DNA from: Zetaproteobacteria bacterium
GTDB taxonomy: Bacteria; Pseudomonadota; Zetaproteobacteria; Mariprofundales; Mariprofundaceae
Reading direction: 5' to 3'
Assembly: GCA_021545665.1 (NCBI GenBank)
Contig: JAJRTX010000241.1
Span: 1-27,692, forward strand
DNA length: 27,692 nucleotides
In this document: positions 22,535-27,692 of the stretch, piece after piece
How positions within the stretch are numbered: position 1 is the stretch's first letter
Layout of the letters: every line of letters begins with the position of its first letter
Notes under the pieces: model-generated
Database searches by the model: none
What the model saw: the letters and a program-made list of their open reading frames with translations, nothing else
Told to the model about the DNA's origin: nothing
Position numbers and translations under genes: made by a program

Positions 22535-24376
22535 CTATTCGATGACGATGCCGTGACCATCGCCATGTTCGTTCCGGGTAGAAGCCAGCGGCTGTGAATC
22601 CAGAGCTGCGGCTGTGCGCACCAGATTCAGGAATTCACCACGATAACCGTTACGATCATCAGCTTTGGCATTACGCACCAGTTTCAGCACAGCATCGTAA
22701 TTCATATTTTCCGCATAAGTGCCGCCGCGCAGCAGCTCACCAAAGGCGGCCACAGCTGCCGAGAAGCGGAAATTGTTCGTGGCCTTGCTCAGGTTCTTTT
22801 TGATCATGCTTTTCTTCAACGGATATTCGATCAGCTGACTTTTATCCGCATCGGGCTGTTTGTAACGCAGGCGCAGGAAAGCAAGCTCGCCGGATGATCC
22901 TTTTGCCTTGCTTGCCTGTGAAGAATCATAACGCAGCGGGTCAATCCTGCCCTTCTTACCTTTCAGCGTAATCTCATACAGGGCCGTAACACTGTGCCCT
23001 GCCCCGATCTCACCGGCATCGACCTGATCGTTGTTGAAATCCTCACGTTTGAGCATGCGGTTTTCATATCCGATGAGACGGTATTCCGAAACCACATCAG
23101 GATTGAACTCAATCTGAATTTTCACATCTTTGGCAATCGTCATCAGCGTAGAGCCCACTTCATCCACCAACACTTTGCGCGCCTCGTTGATGGTATCGAG
23201 ATAGGCGTAATTACCGTTGCCTTTATCGGCCAACTGCTCCATCAGGTGATCGTTGTAATTGCCAGCTCCAAATCCGAGCGTGGTCAGCGAAATACCTGAT
23301 TTGCGCTTGTTCTCCACCAGATCAATCAGTGATTCAAAACTGGTGGTGCCAACATTGAAATCACCATCGGTAGCCAGAATCACACGGTTGATGCCGTTCC
23401 TGATAAAGGCCTGCTCTGCCATGGCATAGGCTAGGCGGATGCCTGCCCCGCCATTGGTAGAGCCACCTGCCTGCAAAGCATTCAGAGCTGAAGTTATGCA
23501 GGCGGTTTGATTACCAGCTGTAGGTTCAAGCACCACACCGGATGCACCTGCATACACCACCAGCGAAATACGATCTTTGGCCGAGAGTTGGCTACTGAGC
23601 ATTTTCAGCGCCGATTTGAGCAACGGCAGTTTATTTTGTGAGTGCATGGAACCGGACACATCAACCAGGAAAACCAGGTTGGAAGCTGGCAACTGGCTGC
23701 GATCCATCTCATATCCCTTGATACCGATATGCAGCAGATGTTTTTCCGTACTCCACGGCGCCGGAGCCACCTCGGCTGTCACCCGGAACGGCTGTTTCAG
23801 ATTTTTCGGTGTTTTGTAGTCATAAGAAAAGTAATTGATCATTTCTTCGATGCGCACTGCATCCTGCGGCGGCAAACGCCCTTCATTCAGCATGCGGCGA
23901 ATATTGGCATAGGAGCCGGTATCGACATCAATACTGAATGTGGATACCGGATCGCTACTGACCAGCTTCACTGAATTCTGATCCAGATGGGCATAATTTT
24001 CCTGGTCCAGCGGTTCGGACGGAAATCGGATATGCCCCGGAAGACTCGCCATTGGCATTGGCATGGCCATACTGCGATATGCTCCGGAAGCTGCCATATC
24101 TGCGGCATAAAACTCTTTTTTAACTTTGACGCGACTGTGCGCCTGCATTGCAATATTGGCCGCTGATTTGACCTCATTTTCCTGATGTAGAACTTTATGT
24201 GCGCTTTCAACCTGTTCGGGCAGAACTTGCTGCTTGCCTGTTGGCTCCCCTATTTCTTCGGTTTTGATTTCATTTTCAGAAACGATATCCGTTTTCTGAC
24301 TGGCGTTGCACGCCCCAAGTAAAAGGGTTGCAAACAGTGCTGCTATGAATAGTGGAATGGTCTGTTTGATAAACAT
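22535..24376 (-). CDS. VWA-domain lipoprotein (YfbK-like)
   Basis: A 613-residue exported protein. The lipobox LLGAC places the lipidated Cys at residue 23. After a low-complexity region with a SMAMPMPMAS tract (102-111) comes the family N-terminal domain (VSTFSIDVDTGSYANIRRML, from about 145). A von Willebrand A domain follows, with MIDAS motif DVSGS at 239-243, the Thr site near AGGSTNGGAGI and the ATDGDFNVG segment. The C-terminal part matches the DUF3520-type domain of YfbK-like proteins (ALYEITLKG, LAFLRLRYKQP, FRFSAAVAAFGELLRG). CAGGAGAT precedes the ATG. It is the first gene of an operon with an ECF sigma factor and an anti-sigma candidate. Such VWA proteins are often sigma-linked, but the molecular role is unknown. 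Confidence 0.9.
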   Translation of the reverse strand: MFIKQTIPLFIAALFATLLLGACNASQKTDIVSENEIKTEEIGEPTGKQQVLPEQVESAHKVLHQENEVKSAANIAMQAHSRVKVKKEFYAADMAASGAYRSMAMPMPMASLPGHIRFPSEPLDQENYAHLDQNSVKLVSSDPVSTFSIDVDTGSYANIRRMLNEGRLPPQDAVRIEEMINYFSYDYKTPKNLKQPFRVTAEVAPAPWSTEKHLLHIGIKGYEMDRSQLPASNLVFLVDVSGSMHSQNKLPLLKSALKMLSSQLSAKDRISLVVYAGASGVVLEPTAGNQTACITSALNALQAGGSTNGGAGIRLAYAMAEQAFIRNGINRVILATDGDFNVGTTSFESLIDLVENKRKSGISLTTLGFGAGNYNDHLMEQLADKGNGNYAYLDTINEARKVLVDEVGSTLMTIAKDVKIQIEFNPDVVSEYRLIGYENRMLKREDFNNDQVDAGEIGAGHSVTALYEITLKGKKGRIDPLRYDSSQASKAKGSSGELAFLRLRYKQPDADKSQLIEYPLKKSMIKKNLSKATNNFRFSAAVAAFGELLRGGTYAENMNYDAVLKLVRNAKADDRNGYRGEFLNLVRTAAALDSQPLASTRNEHGDGHGIVIE

Positions 24377-24379
24377 AAT

Positions 24380-24434
24380 ATCTCCTGTCGTTTAATGATT
24401 TCAGGCATGGCCTGTCTCTATAAACGCAGGAGAT
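24380..24434 (-). promoter_or_regulatory. Inverted repeat that includes the VWA gene ribosome-binding site
   Basis: On the minus strand ATCTCCTGCGTTTA (24421-24434) is the inverted copy of TAAACGACAGGAGAT (24380-24394), differing by a single extra base. The second arm contains the ribosome-binding sequence of the VWA gene. The 26-base loop holds a smaller CAGGC/GCCTG hairpin. In RNA it would hide the ribosome-binding site; in DNA it could be an operator. It overlaps the ECF-type promoter candidate, so the RNA reading requires a start site further upstream. Confidence 0.65.
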
Positions 24435-24447
24435 ACAAAAAAGGGTT
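24423..24447 (-). promoter_or_regulatory. ECF-type promoter candidate upstream of the VWA-sigma operon
   Basis: On the minus strand AACC (24444-24447) followed by a T-run is separated by 17 bases from CGTT (24423-24426), the AAC/CGT arrangement shared by many ECF promoters. Transcription would begin near 24412-24416, leaving a leader of about 38 bases. Because an ECF sigma is encoded downstream in the same operon, autoregulation is the obvious hypothesis. Confidence 0.55.
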
Positions 24448-24566
24448 AAATAATCTTCGTGACCATTAGCTGCTACAGCTTGCGTGTCAGACCATTAATA
24501 ACTAAGTAAAACACACATCACCCCAAGCTAGAAAAGGATACACTGCCCCTGCTTTCTGGGGTTTCC

Positions 24567-27203
24567 CTATTCACGATTCATTTGTTTTTTTGTTTTTCGG
24601 GTTGCCTGTGCAGTGAATGGATCGTCTGGCCAGTAGTGTCGTTTGTATTTTCCACGCAGTTCTTTTTTTACATCGTGATACGTGGTTTTCCAGAAGCTGT
24701 TTAAATCTTGCGTTACCTGCATTGGTTTACGCGCTGGTGATAATAGATGCAGCATCAGTTTGCACTGACCATTTAACAGAGTCGGCGTGTCGTATAGGCC
24801 AAAAACTTCCTGGAGCCTGACGGCAAGTACGGGCTGTGCGGGATCGCTGTAATCAATATTCACTGAGGAACCGCTGGGTACGCTGATTCTCTCTGGCGCC
24901 GTGTGCTTTATCAGTTGCTGTTGTTTCCAGCTGAGCTGATTTAAAAGCAGGCTATATAAATCCAGTTTGAAACATTGCTTGAGGCTGTTTTCATTACTTA
25001 AGTGAGGTTGCAACCATTCATCCAGGCTGTCGCTCAGAGTCTGTTCTGAAAAATCTGGAAGAGGCTGATCAGCAAACTGTTTTTTAACAGCGGGATTGTT
25101 ATGAAGATGGTGGTTAATAAATTGCACGCGCTGTTTTAGGCGGGTGGCCTTGGCACTCCAGTTCAGGCATTCTAGTCCCGTTTTTCTGACTGCCTGCATC
25201 AGGCACTGTTGTATCGCATCTTGAGTTTTTCTGTTTTTTGCATCGCGTAAGGTTGATTCCTGAAGAATTATTTTACCCATGCGGCTGATCTGTTTTGCTT
25301 CGACACGTTGTGCGCCGTCATTCCATTCAACTCGTTCTTCGTGCTGAATGTTATCCATAAAATATTCCTGCAATTGTTCAACGCTAATATCTGCCGCCAG
25401 ATAAATAGAGGCTTCACCCTGTTTGGCATCAAGGTTGGCGACCACAACATACTCATGTAGATGATGCTGTAAAAAGGGCGGAATAACAGCGCCTTTACCG
25501 TTACTGAGTAAATAACGTGCTTCGTTGGGGTTGCGTCGTTTGGCGATTCTGTCGGGGTAAGCGTAGGCCAGAAGCACGCCGCTATAATGATTGTCTGGTC
25601 TCTCTTTGTTTCGTGTGGTTTTGCTGCAACGTTTCACTCGCTTAAAAAAATCATCGGCGCTTTGTATGATACGTTTGCATTGCTGATTATCTATGCCGTG
25701 ATGGTTTGATCTTGCATGCACAAGAACATTAATCCTGTCATGAATGTCGGCACTCTTATCGGAGTTTTTATCTGAACGAGCAGCCTGAAAAATATCTTTC
25801 TCGGTGAGTAGGCTGGCGATCAAACAGGCGTGATAAGCCTGATCCAGTTTAAGTGCAGCCAGCATCATATGCGCTAAGCGTGGATGCGTGCCTAGTTTCA
25901 ACATGTCACGGCCGTGTCCAGTGATTTTTCCCCGCTCATCTATGGCCCTGAGTTGTTGCAACAGTGTCTTTGCCTGTTCGGTGGCACTGAGTGGCGGAAG
26001 ATCCATCCACTGCATTTCATCAATCTGGGTCACGCCCCAGTTGGCCAGTTCGAGCACCAACGATGACAGGTCGCTGTGTAAAATTTCAGCCGGTGCATGT
26101 TTGAGCAGACGCGGCTGTTGCTCAGCTGTCCACATACGATAACAGATGCCGGCAGATAAGCGGCCGGCACGTCCACTGCGCTGCACGGCGGAGTCCTGTG
26201 AAATGGAACGGGTATTGAGCCGGTTCATGCCCGAGGCCGGGTTGTAATCGAGCATGCGTTCCAGCCCCGAATCAATCACACAGCTAATACCTTCAATGGT
26301 GATACTGGTTTCTGCGATATTGGTGGCCAGTACAATTTTACGCATGGCTTTAGTTTTATCTTTATTTGGGGGTGCTACGATAGCCAAATCCTGTTGCTGT
26401 TTGTTTAAACTTCCATGTAGCGGTGCAATCAACAGATTCTTGATCGATTCGTTATCAAGGGTTTGTTTTATCTGTCTGGAGAGCTGGTTGATTTCTTTGA
26501 CACCGGGTAGAAATACCAGGCAGTTGCCCTCGTGTTCATGAATGAATTTTTTGACCGTGTTCGTTAAACTTATCATCAGTTGCTGCTGTGGATTTGCGTT
26601 GTTCTGACGGATAACGTTAGAGAGATATTTATTCTCGACAGGAAAGCTGCGACCTTCGCTCTGAATGATAGGCGCGTTATCCAGCAGGCTAGCAACAGCA
26701 TTTGTATTCAGCGTCGCCGACATCACCAAGATTTTTAAATCTTCGCGTAAAATCTGCTGGCTTTGTAAACACAGTGCCAGTGATAAATCTGCATGCAGGC
26801 TGCGTTCGTGAAATTCATCAAAAATAACCAGCGCAGTGTTTTGAAGTTCCGGGTCAGCCTGCAACTTGCGTGTTAGTAGACCTTCGGTGACCACCAGTAT
26901 TTTTGTTTGGTTGCTAAAACAGCTGTCCTGACGAATCTGGTAACCCACGGTTTCACCGACTTTTTCACCGAGCAAAAATGCCATGCGCGCCGCCGCATTA
27001 CGTGCCGCAAGCCGGCGCGGTTCAAGCATGATGATCTGCTTATCGCCCAACCAGCTCTCATCCAGCAAGGCGACCGGTACAGCCGTGGTTTTCCCTGCAC
27101 CCGGAGGCGCTTGTAGTACAAGACGATTGTGCGTGCTTAGTCTGTCTTTGATGTCCGCTAGAACATCATGGATGGGAAGCGTCAGCGTCGGGAGGGGTGA
27201 CAT
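24567..27203 (-). CDS. hrpB: ATP-dependent helicase HrpB
   Basis: An 878-residue DExH-box superfamily 2 helicase. Walker A is APPGAGKTT (about 32-40), motif Ia EPRRLAARNAAARMA, motif II DEFHER (129-134, the usual HrpB variant of DEAH), motif III SATLN (162-166), and motif VI QRSGRAGR near 335-342. Helicase-associated sequence follows, and the C-terminal HrpB domain ends with the characteristic LRGKYKRHYWPDDP and a basic tail. This is full family length. The cellular role of HrpB is poorly defined in most bacteria; relatives HrpA and HrpB act on RNA. No clear ribosome-binding site precedes the ATG. It is transcribed toward the VWA operon with a 190-base gap. Confidence 0.95.
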   Translation of the reverse strand: MSPLPTLTLPIHDVLADIKDRLSTHNRLVLQAPPGAGKTTAVPVALLDESWLGDKQIIMLEPRRLAARNAAARMAFLLGEKVGETVGYQIRQDSCFSNQTKILVVTEGLLTRKLQADPELQNTALVIFDEFHERSLHADLSLALCLQSQQILREDLKILVMSATLNTNAVASLLDNAPIIQSEGRSFPVENKYLSNVIRQNNANPQQQLMISLTNTVKKFIHEHEGNCLVFLPGVKEINQLSRQIKQTLDNESIKNLLIAPLHGSLNKQQQDLAIVAPPNKDKTKAMRKIVLATNIAETSITIEGISCVIDSGLERMLDYNPASGMNRLNTRSISQDSAVQRSGRAGRLSAGICYRMWTAEQQPRLLKHAPAEILHSDLSSLVLELANWGVTQIDEMQWMDLPPLSATEQAKTLLQQLRAIDERGKITGHGRDMLKLGTHPRLAHMMLAALKLDQAYHACLIASLLTEKDIFQAARSDKNSDKSADIHDRINVLVHARSNHHGIDNQQCKRIIQSADDFFKRVKRCSKTTRNKERPDNHYSGVLLAYAYPDRIAKRRNPNEARYLLSNGKGAVIPPFLQHHLHEYVVVANLDAKQGEASIYLAADISVEQLQEYFMDNIQHEERVEWNDGAQRVEAKQISRMGKIILQESTLRDAKNRKTQDAIQQCLMQAVRKTGLECLNWSAKATRLKQRVQFINHHLHNNPAVKKQFADQPLPDFSEQTLSDSLDEWLQPHLSNENSLKQCFKLDLYSLLLNQLSWKQQQLIKHTAPERISVPSGSSVNIDYSDPAQPVLAVRLQEVFGLYDTPTLLNGQCKLMLHLLSPARKPMQVTQDLNSFWKTTYHDVKKELRGKYKRHYWPDDPFTAQATRKTKKQMNRE

Positions 27204-27236
27204 GGGGAGATTCTAGCTGAAGCTAAAGCAGAAACA

Positions 27237-27533
27237 TTAATTAACAGGGTCAGTAGATCCGTTAATTTTCTCTAGGAAGATAGCTATTCCCTCTTTAAAG
27301 TGTGCAATCATCTTGGCTTCTTCAGGGTATTTGTGGTTAGTTGTGACATCCATATCACCCGTTTGATAATCAACCTGCCCGGTAATCCAGTTACCTGACT
27401 GAGCATTCACTTTAAGCTGGATGGACGTATCTCGTTTATATTTTTTAGATGTGAGATACAGAGCATAAAAATCTTCAGTAATATCATCGACTGTAAAACC
27501 AGCGATATAATCTTTTTTATGTGTTTCTGGCAT
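27237..27533 (-). CDS. Unrecognised small soluble protein
   Basis: A 98-residue protein from the ATG at 27533, where GGAGAAGG gives a strong ribosome-binding site; the frame is open to 27590. It has no signal peptide, membrane helix or cysteine. The composition is mixed, with alternating strand-like segments (DFYALYLTSKKYKR, SIQLKVNAQSGNWITGQVDY) and a C-terminal helix (EEAKMIAHFKEGIAIFLEKI), suggesting a small alpha/beta fold. I do not recognise a family. It is directly upstream of hrpB on the same strand with a 33-base gap and may be co-transcribed with it. Ribosome-binding site and codon pattern support it being real. Confidence 0.6.
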   Translation of the reverse strand: MPETHKKDYIAGFTVDDITEDFYALYLTSKKYKRDTSIQLKVNAQSGNWITGQVDYQTGDMDVTTNHKYPEEAKMIAHFKEGIAIFLEKINGSTDPVN

Positions 27534-27656
27534 TGAGGCCTTCTCCATATTCATCTGTTGTTGATCAACAATCATTGTCCAACCTAACATAGTAAGTTTT
27601 TTATAAGTTGTATATTATGGTTCAAAAAATCAATCGAGTTTGACCCAAATTTCACA

Positions 27657-27668
27657 GGTGAATTCACC
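27657..27668. repeat. 12-base perfect palindrome near the window end
   Basis: GGTGAATTCACC is a perfect palindrome. It lies about 125 bases upstream of the small gene at 27533, in an otherwise AT-rich stretch, and has the size of a dimeric regulator site. Too short for a firm call. Confidence 0.3.
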
Positions 27669-27692
27669 ACAAACAACTCAATAACTGATATG

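Overview
The window reads as chromosome of a Gram-negative proteobacterium of roughly 50% G+C: it has SecD/SecF, lipoprotein and Sec signal peptides, an HrpB helicase, an Hsp20 chaperone, an RssA-type patatin and two ECF sigma modules. The gene mix would suit a gamma- or zetaproteobacterium, but the sequence alone does not settle the taxon. Coding density is high. I see no tRNA, rRNA, CRISPR array or recognisable transposase.

Layout. 1-2649 (+): 3' part of secD, secF, an Mth938-like protein and queD, closed by strong palindromes at 2644-2681 and 2733-2770. 2787-3879 (-): a small Rho_N/SAP-like Cys-bearing protein and murI. 4037-4854 (+): an ECF sigma factor with a short zinc-finger anti-sigma candidate, next to a Fur-box-like sequence. 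4878-7051 (-): two tandem secreted TolB-like beta-propeller proteins. 7288-16563: a glycogen/glucose-phosphate neighbourhood with pgi (-), glgA (+), a ROK sugar kinase (+) and glgP (-). It is interrupted by an accessory stretch (about 10641-12562) that holds a psiE-like gene bracketed by two copies of the glgA 3' end, plus an AT-rich FRG-domain gene with a C-terminal HEPN-like motif. A hairpin-rich repeat region (about 13560-14060) lies between the kinase and glgP. 16723-18268 (-): a secreted phytase-like esterase-domain protein overlapping an SGNH hydrolase. 18555-20962 (+): hsp20, an HtpX-type membrane protease and an RssA-type patatin. 21088-24376 (-): a VWA lipoprotein, a second ECF sigma factor and a one-TM anti-sigma candidate in one operon behind an ECF-type promoter candidate. 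24567-27533 (-): hrpB and an unrecognised small protein.

Function. The glycogen genes would make glycogen (GlgA), release glucose-1-phosphate (GlgP), phosphorylate free glucose (ROK kinase) and feed glucose-6-phosphate to glycolysis (Pgi). glgC and glgB are not in this window. The hsp20-htpX-rssA run and the two ECF modules point to envelope and stress responses. The most unusual part is the glgA-kinase interval: a duplicated gene tail around a psiE-like cassette, followed by an FRG-HEPN protein of likely foreign origin that could be a defence or toxin effector (inference).
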